A DNA stretch of 64,000 bases, from positions 34,111,648 to 34,175,647 of the forward strand of contig NC_092673.1 of assembly GCF_964355755.1 (NCBI RefSeq). The letters are read 5' to 3'. This DNA is from Antedon mediterranea. Taxonomy: Eukaryota; Echinodermata; Crinoidea; Comatulida; Antedonidae. Position numbers and translations under genes: made by a program. A model generated the notes under the pieces. It made no database searches, was not told where the DNA came from, and worked only from the letters and a program-made list of their open reading frames with translations. The number at the start of each line of letters is the position of its first letter. Position 1 is the first letter of the stretch. This document shows positions 35,313 through 48,400 of this stretch, one piece after another.

Positions 35313-36416
35313 ATGGGGGATTACGGTTATCGAGGAACCACAAGTCACACTAGGCCACTTTCTCCGTTAGAATTTTATCCAATTAACCGTGGAACAACGT
35401 CTTTGTTTTCGTCCAACAATAACAACAACGACTCTGCAACCATCATGCAGGATGAGATTATTGCTGAAAAACTGGCTATGAAGCAGCAGTCATTACAATT
35501 ACAACAACTTTCTCCTAGTGCTGAGGTAAATTCTGATAACTCTGATATTTCTCCAAAATCTAAGTCAGAAGAACTTAATTCAGCAACCGTCCCTGAGAAA
35601 GATTTTAAACAAGAGATAATTACAGAGTCAATTGACTCTTCTACAGCATCAACATTGCAACAACAGCTGGTTGGTTTTCAGCAAGAACCTATTTCTACAC
35701 TAGCTTCGTCAACCAGTGCGAACAGTGTAGCAAATAATGGTGTTAGTCCAGCATTTTGGTCATCAGCTTTGGCTGATGAAACTCAACTTCAAAACCTTCA
35801 CTCCCTCAATGGAACCGTGCAATTTCCAAATTATACACTAAATGCTTCAATGTTTAGTCCTAGCCTCGCTGCCTCTCAGCTAAACATGCAGAAACAGCAG
35901 CAGCAACAGCATCGGCACAGTTGCTTGCCTCCCCAGCCCACACAACAAGCATTCTTTCAAACTGCCAGTCAGCTACAACAAGTACAGTTACAACAGGCCC
36001 AGATTCAGCAACTACAAGCTCAAGTTGCTGGTAGTCTATTCATTCCCCAGAAACAGTACAACTGGAGTAATCCACAACAGCAGCAGCAATCGAGATGGAG
36101 CACAGCCTCCGGACAAACATTGCACCAACATCACAATAATCCATGGAGTGCAGCAAGTTCATCTAACATACACAGTCAAAATGCTACCAATGCACTCAAC
36201 AGACGGTCCATGCCTTCTCTAATGAATAGTCAACTTGGACCGCTTTCGCCCACTAAGGGTAGACCGTCGAACCCAATAATTTCACCGCCTAAATTCCAGC
36301 GCAGTTCTTCTGTACCTGGCAAGAATCCTATGAATATGGGTATACCAGGAAGTGGGTACCACCAAAAAAGGAATGGCGATATCAACACCAACACACTTTT
36401 CCCATACCATGGCCAG
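35313..36416 (+). CDS. CPEB: CPEB exon 1 (Q-rich amino-terminal region)
   Basis: 1104 nt, 368 codons, ending in phase 0 at CAG|GTGAGT. The protein is rich in Q, S, N and P: MQKQQQQQHRHS, QLQQVQLQQAQIQQLQAQ and NPQQQQQSRW. Serine-rich patches include RRSMPS and FQRSSSVPG, possible phosphorylation sites. Low-complexity Q-rich tails of this kind make Aplysia CPEB and fly Orb2 self-assemble; the same behaviour here is only inferred. If intron 1 is retained, 17 extra residues follow before a stop. Confidence 0.95.
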
Positions 36417-39400
36417 GTGAGTTTATATTTTATTTTATTACTTACAACCTTAAAATACTGCATATTATAGCTTATTTTAAATTCCAAATTAACGGACCAA
36501 CCAAAGTATTTGTTTGGTCTAAAAAAGTGTCGGTGAATAAATGTAAATTTTATAAAATATATAAATATTAAAGGAATTTTTAAATAGAATAGAGATAATT
36601 TCATCAATTTTTGAAATATTAATACACTCATTACTTATTTGCGCAAAACTATTTATGAATTAAAACCATCATAAATAATTTTGAAAGGTCAAATCATCAT
36701 CTAATGCATTCCAATTTTAGCATAATTTATTATTCGTTAAATTCAATGTGTAAAATATTCAACTGTCTGAGACACTCCCAATTAGACTATATTATTGATG
36801 AGACATGATTTCTCAGAATATATTTGTTGAAATTAGAAGTGAAAGTGTATTGAATATATTACTAATGGTGTGCTAATTTTCTAATGTCCTGGTGCGTTAT
36901 ATGTCAAGCTGCCTTTGCTAACACTTGTAGTTTTATTATTCAAATGAGACAACCAACACATGGTCAAACCAAGGTCTTTGGTGTGATCAATATTTTGTAT
37001 TCTGTAGGCTCCATTCTCTCGTATTGATCTTATTTTTGTAGTGGCCATATTTTCATTAGTATTGTACTATCTTTAAATGTAAGTAGATATGGCATACTGT
37101 ACTGTATGTTAATAAATAATATGGGATTAATATTATAATTAATAATCTCAATGTGGAGTTTAATTTTCCATTATTAATTAATCATTGATTTAGTACACAG
37201 CGCTGTACATTAGTACAGGTTTATAAAATTTAATATCTCAAAATATATTTAATTTGACTGTCTACAAACCCATCCATATTGCAGCAAAGAGCTGTATCCT
37301 TGTAGTTAACATGTTTGCCTTCCAAGTTCTAGGGTTTCAATCCTGACCAACTGTAGCGCCAGTATTCAATCCTGACCTAGCGCCAGAGTTCAATCCTGAC
37401 TTAGCACCAGGGTTCAATCCTGACTTAGCGCCAGGGTTCAATCCTGACTTAGCGCCAGGGTTCAATCCTGACCTAGCGCCAGGGTTCAATCCTGACCTAG
37501 CGCCAGGGTTCAATCCTGACCTAGCGCCAGGGTTCAATCCTGACCTAGCGCCAGGGTTCAATCCTGACCTAGCGCCAGGGTTCAATCCTGACTTAGCGCC
37601 AGGGTTCAATCCTGACCTACAGTAGCGCCAGGGTTCAATCCTGACCTAGCGCCAGGGTTCAATCCTGACCTAGCGCGAGGGTTCAATCCTGACTTAGCGC
37701 TAGGGTTCAATTCTTTCTGCTCCACTCACTGAGTTTTTATTATTAATAATAATAAAAATTTTACTGTCGATAAAAAATAAAACAAAAAATAATAATATAT
37801 GTGGGTGTCAATTTTGTTTTAATAAATGTTATATTAAATTAATCCTTCTTAAAGGAAGATTAAGTTTGTAACATGATGTATTAAACAATGATTTTCAACT
37901 ATAGTATAAAGCACCTTAATATTGTCTGAGGTTTAATAGCATACTGTAGGCTCATCATCATTGTGTTGTTTAATAGGGCATATTGTACTATGAAATGATT
38001 ACACTGATTTATTTGGTTGCCTGGGTAAATAGCCTAATCATCGTTTAACCTAGTCTGTACAGTGATGTTGCAATGCTTTGCTCTTTGAACTCTCTATCAG
38101 ATAGTGCCTGGTAAAGATAGGCTGCTAGCTACATTTGCATTGTTTACACAACAACTAATTAAACATAGACCCTAGATGTTATCAATAGCGTAACAATAGA
38201 CATGTTTAAGCATTTGTGTTTCAAATAAAGTTGGAAGCGATAATTATAAGATAAAGTTATTTAAAAAACCAGATTTGTGTTTTGTTTACCGATTCCTAAC
38301 ATGATACTCACTTAAACGGTGAACTATTGATCATATTCACAGCCTGATAATAAATACTGTAATTTCTCATAATCAATCATTTTTGGGATCGTTCAATTTC
38401 AAAATAACTGATCAATAATAATTAATAAAGGTAAATCAACTGTAAAAAACAGTAAAAGCCAAATACAGATCAGTTTTAGTAGCAACGTAAAATATGACCT
38501 CATTTTCACCTTAGGTCAAATTATCTTCTGTTCAATTAAAACTTGCTGAATTTGATTTTCATTGTGGGTGATGATGCATTTATTACTGAATAATTACCAC
38601 AAATAATTAGCAATTTACAATGTGTGGTTTTGTGGTACAGAGGTTAATAATAATTTATTTTGTGTTTTTCAATAGTAGTACTAAACAATATAGATGTGTA
38701 ATTATTGACCATTGAAAAATAAATAAATGTTCAGAATATTAAACATTAATTTCTTTGTTAATAAATTCTACTTAAATCAATTGTGATTTCCTATTTAAGG
38801 GAAATCTTCATTCTTTGTCATAAAATTGACATTTTGTATCCTTGAATAAAAATTAGACAAATTTGCAAAATTTAATTTACAATTCTGCTTAAAAATCCAA
38901 CTGTATTGATGTCCCCTGGACTAATTATTCATGCAGTTTAGCTGACAATTGGGGAATTATAAAGTACAATGAAAGTTAAAAAAACCATGTTAAGTCATTA
39001 TTTCCTTAATGGTATTAATGTGTATCCTTTGTAATTATCTCATTGTCTTTTACCGACAAAGTGCATTGTTAGAATTTGAATAAGCCAAATTAATAATTCT
39101 TACTTTGATTTGATTACTATTTAATTGTGAATAATTTATTAAAAAAATTAAACACCATATTTAAATATTGAATACTGTAAAGTTACATGCTAGAGCATAT
39201 TCCAGCCTTTATGTAGGATAATATAGACTTTTTAAAATTCCATTGTTAATATCCAAGTATAATCCCATCCCTATTTGAAGGTACCTACATTTTAAAACAT
39301 TGTTAAATGTATGCATATCCATGTATAATCCCATTCCTATTGAAGGTGCCTACATTAAGCATTGTTAAATGTTAATGAAATTAAAGTATAGTGCCATCCC

Positions 39401-42400
39401 TATTGGCGGTGCATAGTGTACCTTAAATTTTGCTTTAACTTCAGTACTGTTTAAATCAGTTGAGATACTGTAGTCTAGTAGTAGAGGAAAACAAACCTGT
39501 ACCCAGTAGGTATTAAACATTTATGATGAGATCTTCCCACACACAGAACTGCCCTCATAAAGCTTTGTGTTAACTGCCAGATATTATGTAATCGTATGAC
39601 CTTGTTCAGAGAACATTAAAATTTAATTTTTGTTGGTTTGTGAAATTGACTTGTACCAAAATATCTATGGATTGTGGATGAATAATTTTGCATAAATTTA
39701 ATTTGAAACACACCATCCCATCTGTAACCTCTGTCTACAATATCAAACTGGTTTGACAAAAAAAAGTGTGGTGTGCCCAAATATGGTAGTGATATGACAC
39801 AATCGAATACTCAATGTAAAATATCTGCAATCTGCAAAAATGTACTGATAAATAGACCTCTTGTTGGTTTCTTGTGAAATAGGTTTTTCTTTTTATAATG
39901 GCTGTACAATCCCTGCCCCATAATTGCTATGGTTAGTTTTATTGTTGACCCAATCAGTATTGTTTTACATTATCTGTCTTTGGTTGCTTTTGTCATATTG
40001 TGTTCCTTCCCAGGCCAACATTGTTAATTGCTGTTGTTTAGTATCACATATAGCGATTGTTTACATTTTGGTCTTAAGCCAACATTTCCTATGGACATCT
40101 TATTGTATTTATATTACTGGAAAGTTCTCATTTTAACCGTACTGAAATGATTGTTTTTCTCAGGATCGGCAAATGGCAAACTCTATGGGCGACCCAATGA
40201 AGCTGTCATCATTGGAGCATCAATTGTTAGATATTATGAAGGGAGCAGACCAGCCTCTTGATCCATTTGGAAGTGGTCCGTGTAAGTATTCAATTTGGAT
40301 TTTCATGCTTTGCTTAATACCTAGATAAATCAACAATAGCCTTATTCACCTTTAAAACTAAAAAACAATTTACTCAACACCTCCAGTCTTAATGGTACAG
40401 TCCAAAAAACAGTCCCATAATTTGTTTAAGTTTGATTCATAAAAAGTACATCAATAATACAGTATGCTAAATGTAAAAAATAAAAATATTTATAAAGTAA
40501 AAAAAATCACTACAAAATATTTACTGCAGGAACTACATTTATTTAATGCAATACAGTACCTTATGCCCTGTCTACACTATCATGCACATGATGTCCCCAT
40601 ACTGTACATGATTTGCTATCACTACCATATTTGGACATGTATCACTACCATATTTGGGCACATCACATTTTTTTGTGGTCAAACTAGTTTGATTATATAG
40701 ACAGAGCTTAACACGTTTTTAAGTTGCTATATAGTGGCTATGATTATCCAAAAATTTCCAAATAATTACATAAACAAACAAAATGTACAGTATTTTACTG
40801 CAGTAGCTGCAGTAGAATAATTCTGATTTTATCCATTACATACACCACTGCAATACAGTAGGAAATAGAAAACATTGAATATGCTAATTGAGGATGGTAT
40901 TACTATTTTTCTTAATGGTACTTAAAAACATACTACAAAATGAGTGTAGAGCCATCATATTGTCTACAGTATCTTCAATGATTATTATTTGCATTTGAAT
41001 TTATTATGTAATCAAATGGATTTATCTTGAAATGGTGGGTACAAAAAATTGTTGTAAAATGTCTGTCCTTTATTCGGATGTGGATATTTGCAAATATACA
41101 TCCTTCCTGCTTAGTAAATGAATCATAACGTTTTAATTAAATGTAATATCTCCTCCTTCAGTTGTAACACAACACATTTCAAGAAACTAAATAGTATGGT
41201 ATTCATATGTTATGAGTGCATAGTAAATGAAACTAAGCCAGTATTTGACCTTTGGATGGGAGAATCATTCCACATGCAATTCATTTAAAAGTATTATTTA
41301 GTCATTTCAAAGGTTTTTTTTAAATACTAAAGTTTTTATATAATGCTATGATTTGATACATTTCTTAGATTTTTTTGACGGGAGGGAGAAAAAAAAGCTC
41401 AATCTGAAATTGTATTTAACCAAGCGTATCACAATGCATACAAATAGGAAACGTGGATTACATATTGTTGTATATTTTATACCGTATTTTTTAGTACCCC
41501 GTTTCTGATAGAAGTACTACAATTTGGTGGAGAAAATATTGTATATTTTTGATTAGCGCATTGTCAAAAATATATCGTTACGGCGTTATATATTATTTTA
41601 AAAATAACTTATTAAAAACGGTATTTACTTGGCAGCAGAAACAGGGCCTTATTAAAAAAACGCAAGATGATTATCATCCTTTTTTATCCAAAATTTTGAT
41701 GGATGTTTTATTACTAGATTTGTTCCAGACTAAGTAAAATTGTTATTTTATCAAAAGATACTAAAAGTATCAATACAAAGTCTAGCTTTGTGCCTAGCTT
41801 TACCTGAATAAATTAACAATAGCCTATTCTCTTAAAAGTGAAAGATAAACTTGAAATATATTGGTACAACAATAATACAATTATGAATGATACTTTGTGG
41901 TCATAGGTCAGGTTCTTTAGGATCATTAGGAAGGAGTTGGCATTTTTAATGAACTGCTGTAAGGTAATTATGTCTAATCTGATTGTTACTGCACAAGTAC
42001 TTTTATAGAAGGGGAGTGGAGATTTTTATGAACCATTTTAATTTCTAATCAAAAGGGATTGTTAAACAGTACTGTACAGTGGTACTCCAGTAGGAGGGGA
42101 GGGGAGATTTTGATAATTTTATTTTGTCCAATGAAACTTAAGTGAAAAGGTTGAACCAAATAGAAACTAGTTTCCCTCTGAGTAAATAAGTGAGGAACTT
42201 GCAATAAGAGGGCTTTCCTTTTGTGTGATTCATAGCAATGAGTTCACCTCTGGTTTCTGTCCACATTCAATGAGACATGTTCCGCTGGGGTCAAATTTTG
42301 ACCTTTGTTTGCTTTCTTTTTCCTTTTAAAACTTTAAAATAATTTCTAATACTTGGAATAAATCTCGTAATTGCAAGCATATTGTCAGGAAAATAAGAAC

Positions 42401-45400
42401 AATAGTTGTTAATAAATCTGACCTCTTGTTTGCTTTCTTTTTCATTCTTAATGCGGAAATTGTGAAAATGACTATGAATAATAGGTACTTTAGCATAATA
42501 TTATTAAATTATTGCAAAAATAAATATCATATTCACTACAAAGTCATTTTTAGAGATTCTATTCTATTTTTATATGGCGCCCTAAAATGAACAGAGCGCC
42601 TAACAATACAAGCATTATTCGCAACAAAGAACAAATTACGGCCTCCCATCTGTACTGATGATAATCAATACTACAGTATAAAAATATAAAAATGACAGTA
42701 TTCACAGTCTTAGTCTTTTTACAGTAAAAGAGAATAATTTGCAGTAATCCAGCCAACATGTCAAGTCCCTCTTTCTTAAACAAAAGATCTCAGATTCTTA
42801 ACTCCATGCAACCGAAATTTCATTCTGAAATCTAAGCATTTGGTCTAGCCCAAGGGTCCCCAGGATTGGAAGAATTGATGGTACCACCAATCAACAATTC
42901 AAGAATGAGATTGTGCTTTTCAGTCCTAAATTCTTGGAAACCTTGGAATTGGGTAGATAGTTAATTTATAACTAATATTAACAAATGCTTTGATTATTAT
43001 TCTTCCATAGTGGCCTACAAGCTATATAATTAAGTTAGCATATGTTTTAAAAGGTTAAGAATACCTTCAAATATATAAATTAGAATTATTAAGTGGTTAC
43101 TGATTATACAATGTTTTTTTTTCAAATCTGGAAATTAATTACCATCCGTTCATTAAACTAGTCTAAAGTTCTTTGACCCAATCATTATAAATTCCAACTA
43201 AATAAATTAAAACATAGCACATACAGTAAACTTTTAAAAGCAATGTTTCAGATGTTTCTGCCCGTTATCAGCGAGTGGCTATAATATTGGTAAGGGTTCT
43301 CATGTTAAAGTTAAACCGAGTCTACTCAGATAAACTATACTATACACTAGGTCCAGTGTGCACAAAATATTTGTGTAGGGGGTTACCCAGTGTACTATTT
43401 CACACACTGTCAAACCATTATTGGTTGGAGAGAAGCTGTTTCCGGAAAAAGAGTCGACTGACCCATTGAATTTCATGGATCGAGATAGTTTTAAATTTCT
43501 ACAGTACCTTTTCCCCACCGGACAATCTTTATTGAGATAAAACATGACAACTAAAAGGAATTTCATTGATATTTAGTAGCTGCGTTTGATGTTTGAATCA
43601 CCTGTCATGTTGATTAACTCTCTGACGTCAATTATGGCAACCTAACATTCACATTAGACAGCACTGTACTGCTATTTTAATATTACCAAATCTTAAAATA
43701 GCTTGTCTCTCGCTGTATACTAACTACATACATATAGAACGCATTATGTTAATGTATAAATATTCATGTATGATTTATACGACAAAGATGAATACAGTGT
43801 ATTTTGCAATGAATCATCTTTAGAAAAAGTAATTCTTATCATTCTTTGATTATTTAAAATGTATAATGTTTTGAAAAATATTCAGAAACATCAGTTATTA
43901 TTATCATGCAGCGTATTACATGTATTTTATTTTTATTGTAATATCAACTTTAAAAACATAAATTATGTTGATTTACAAAGCAATTATTATTTTCATTCAG
44001 AACAACCTTTTAATAGTAATAATAGATGCATTTACTTACATTGGAAGTAGTATGGTTTCTATGGCATTGCTATTGATTTCTGGTGTCAAATGGCCTAAAA
44101 TTGTTAATACATACACTGCAAAATATTTTGTTATCATAAAAAGTGTTTCTGATGGATTAGTATGTAGGCCTATTGTGTAATCTGTAACTAAGAAATTGAA
44201 TCATTGAAATTCATTTAAAATTGAAATTGTGAGATAATTTTATTTATAACTTTAAAAAAAATTGTTATAACTTTATAAATAATATTATACCGTACTGTAC
44301 AGTATGTCGTATATTCTATATAGTATTGTTCACAGTGGCTTATTATATTCTAATTTGAAATACCACTGTATTAAAAAACATAAATATTTTTAATTTAGGC
44401 AGGTGGTACATTGTACAAAAAACAGCTTTATTTTGTGGTTTTGATTTTATCATGTTAAATATGTTTATAAAACAACGCAAAATGTTACTTTCACTATAAT
44501 CTTTCTAACCCAATCAAAATCATTTTAATGTACTGTAGGCCTACTGTACAAGAACAGTCTTTTCTGTATTTCCACCCCAACCACCACCTTACTCGTGGCA
44601 TTTTGATGATTTATTACATAATTTGTATTGGCCTATTCATTTTATTAGTTACGGTTGTATAGTACATAGGCCTATTCCTTATCTAGTAATCTTAAACAAC
44701 TCCCTATTTTGAGTGAACTTAACACTGTAATAGGTCAATACTGTATTGACTGGCATCTATTTTGTCCATCTCCTTATTTGAAGGTCATATGTAACCATAT
44801 TGCATAAATTGTATCAATATGTCACACTTTATACATGTTAACACATTGTCATGATATTTGCATATTTATTGCTTAAGTTTTATAATCAGCTGTTATGTAA
44901 TTTTAACTGCAATAACCTTAAAAATATTTTGTTATTTAAAGTTGAAACATACAAAATTATTTTCTTGTGTACTACTACTGTATTCGCTAAAATTGGTAAA
45001 ATAAATGCTTTAACTGTAACCCCTCCTTTGCGACATCCCTATTCAGGAGACATTCCTACACATGCAACATCCCTGTTCAGGGGACACTCTATTCAGGGGA
45101 CACAACTATTAAGGAAACGCTTTCCTGTGAGTGAGGGTGAGTGAGTGAGTGAGGGGGGGGGGGGGGCAAATATGCGTTTCAGCACTACACTCGATCCGTA
45201 TTCATGAGATACAGTACCTCTCTATAAAAGGGATACTTTGTTTAGGTCCTGAAGGTGTCCCTTTAATACTGTAGGTGTTTTATTGTATTGCGAGTCATTC
45301 CATGCCAAATCAACCAATAGCTAGTATATACTGTAGGATCATCATCATCTCTGATTTTGCTTTAAAAAAAATTAATCGCATACAGTACTGTACTGTACTG

Positions 45401-48400
45401 TGCCTTGGGTTTAAAAATTCTCACAATTTCAGTTTGAAATTTGCTGTATAAAAATATGCCACGCCCACCTATTTTTGGTCATGATTGAATTATTAAATTA
45501 AAAACCTTTGCTATATTATTATTATCAGGTGTTTTTTTTTCAACTCTTATCCTATAAATACACCTGTCGTTAAATCAATAACAAATCATCGGTTTTCCAT
45601 TTTGTACCGGTCAGGATATTTTTGCTGGATGTGTATATATCCGGCGTGGTGAATGGATATCAATATTATGGTAGCAATACAGACTTTATTGATTTAGTTT
45701 TACTGCAATGCTCATTAAAATATGTAAAGAATGAATGCACATTATGGTCAAAAGCTGCACTGCATTTATTAGGCATTGAAAGGTGAAATTGCGTGATTGC
45801 TTTCTGCAGGAAAAAATACCATTTTCTGATTACTATATTAATCTATAGTTGCTTTCTCTTGTTAATGTTAATTTTATAATCGAAATAAAGTATTAAAAGT
45901 ACATCAACTTGAATCCGAATAATTATTTACTGTATACTAAGTATATGAATGAATATAGTCCCATGGGATCTGATATGTAATTGGGCAAATATTATGGAGT
46001 GGGATTACTGTATACTTGGATTGCGTTGACAATGGAAGGCCTTGTGTTGTGTCCATATTTAGCCAGATTTAGGGGGAGGGAGGAGGTGTGATTAGACTCG
46101 ACTATACTGTTTTAAGACTTTAATTTATTTACATATTTTTTAAAATGGTTTTAGAATTTAATCAAGTTTTTAATTGAAAACCACAAATTTTAGTTACTAA
46201 TCTATGAGAATTAAAGGTACTACATGAATGAAAAATCTGGATTATGCGAATGAGCTACACAAGCACTGCACCATATATGGTATCTTAATTAAATATTCTT
46301 TATCACAGTATTGGAAAAAGTAGTATATAATGAATGACCCCAGGATTTACCCTAAATTTCGTGGCAGGTGACTTAAATTAGCAATATATTTATACGTCAC
46401 AAAATCCCCAGTCTCAAATGTTTTGTTTTTATACAAATTTTGTTATTATAAAGGTGTTCTTAATTTAAAAGAGGATTAAAGATTATTCAATTCCTTTAAA
46501 AGGTGGCATTTAGGGTAGAAAACTGGCATGCAAAGGCCATATTGTCCCCTGCCCTTGCATATCTTTAGAATTCATCTAGTAGGGAAGCCAACAGGATATT
46601 AGATCCCTTTGACGTCATTCTACAGTATAGATTTTATTTTCCAGTGGCTAAGTTATGGTACTATTAGTGCTCAACACATTGATGGCATTAAGTTCAACTC
46701 ATTAGATATACATTAAAAATGTATTGCGATGAAAAACAAATGTTATATTTTTTGCCTTCAAGCAAGAATTTGTATCGAAATACAAAATACATTTTAAATA
46801 TATTACAAAATTGAAACTGTAAAGCTACTAGCTAGTGAATGGTTTAAAATTTTGACAAATATTTTTTCACATTTCAAATACATATTTTATTTTCTGACCA
46901 ACATGTACTTAGAGATATTAGTAAGAAAACGACAACCGTGATTAATTAAGCTCTGTATTATAATTCTAGTATACGTTGTAGGAAATCGGCGGCCATTAAG
47001 AGCACTTACAGCAAAGACTGGCTTTGTTTATTACCTTTAACAATTCATAATTAATGTGCTAGGATATGCCTGATAGTACAGTACTGTAGTTAGCAGCCTT
47101 AATCAGATGCTTAAGGTCAAATGCCGCCTTCACATACAATTCTCATTTCAATTGTAAAGTTGTTCTCATTCAGTTATCTGTTAAAATTAAGCCGTTTTCC
47201 TATGCAAATGAATGCATTTACTGTATGCTTGTAGGGATTAGTAGACATACAGTAAAGACATGATTCAATCCTGCTTCGTAATTGTTCTTTTTAGTTCTGA
47301 TCTATTACAGTATATTCTTATTATGTTTAATGTTAAATTATGCAGAATGTTGCCATAATGTGATGACTTCAGTTACAATTAAGCCTCATAAACATACATC
47401 AGCATCATAAACATTAATTTGAACTATAATGAAATGTGCCAAGTTTACTAGTACCATTGGAGATACAGTATTTGTATGTAAAAATTCCAGTTTTGCATAA
47501 AATCTGTTTTTATATCCAATTTTGTATTCAGTACATTATTAAGCTATTATTGATTAATATCTTAAAATAAAAAGATTATTTATATATAATTAAGCCCACT
47601 CCAAGGCATAACATTATTTAAAATATAAAGTCTGCAGTGTTTTAATGGCCATAGCGATGGATTACGGTCAAAATCAAATGCTGTTTTGCATAAGTGGATT
47701 CTTCTCTTTTCCTCTGAGCAATTTAAATTTACTGAACATATCATTTGAGAATTGTTTAAAGGATGTAAGAAATCTGAAAAGCATTTACTAAAATGACTTG
47801 AATATTGTGTCAAATTATGACAGATGATGACATGTTTATGAATATGGATTGTTATTATAATTAGCAATGGAATTAAAAGTGTCAATATTTTATCACGTAA
47901 TTAGTTTTAAAATATTCACTGTAATCTGATCAGTCTATCGTTGAGTTAAATATGTATTAATACCCAGAAGGGAGCTACAGTACATTATGTTGCATACTGT
48001 ACAGTAGATTCTAGAAAATTTATGTATAAAATTATAATGTTGCAACATTTTCTCATAAAATTACCAGAAAGCACAATACTCCAGATTTGTCTTGATTATG
48101 GCAGTTGTCAGATTTTTTAAATAATAGTAATTTATAATATTTTAATAAATTTATGTTTTACAAATTAGCAAATTTATATTTATATTTAAAACAAAGATAG
48201 TTTAGTAATTATATTTGTAATACTTTTCTTTTTTTACTTTGATTGTGAAAATTAGTAATTTCAATTTCTAGGTTTATTTTTTTATGTAAATAATAATACT
48301 ATTAACTATTTTAACATTTTTAATGTCATTTATGACTTGATTAATTTTGTATAGTATTTAAAATTAGCAATTTCAATTTCTAGGTTTATTTTTTTATGTA

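Larger units (their letters stand above)
36417..40163 (+). other. CPEB intron 1
   Basis: 3.7 kb, AT-rich. It contains a tRNA-Gly-like SINE remnant (37285-37350), the 24-bp minisatellite that follows it, and a truncated family B element. Confidence 0.9.

Noticed and set aside
37337-37609. Minus-strand frame coding a perfect octapeptide repeat (SGLNPGAR)
   Set aside because: It lies wholly in a 24-bp noncoding minisatellite within CPEB intron 1 and is antisense to the gene.
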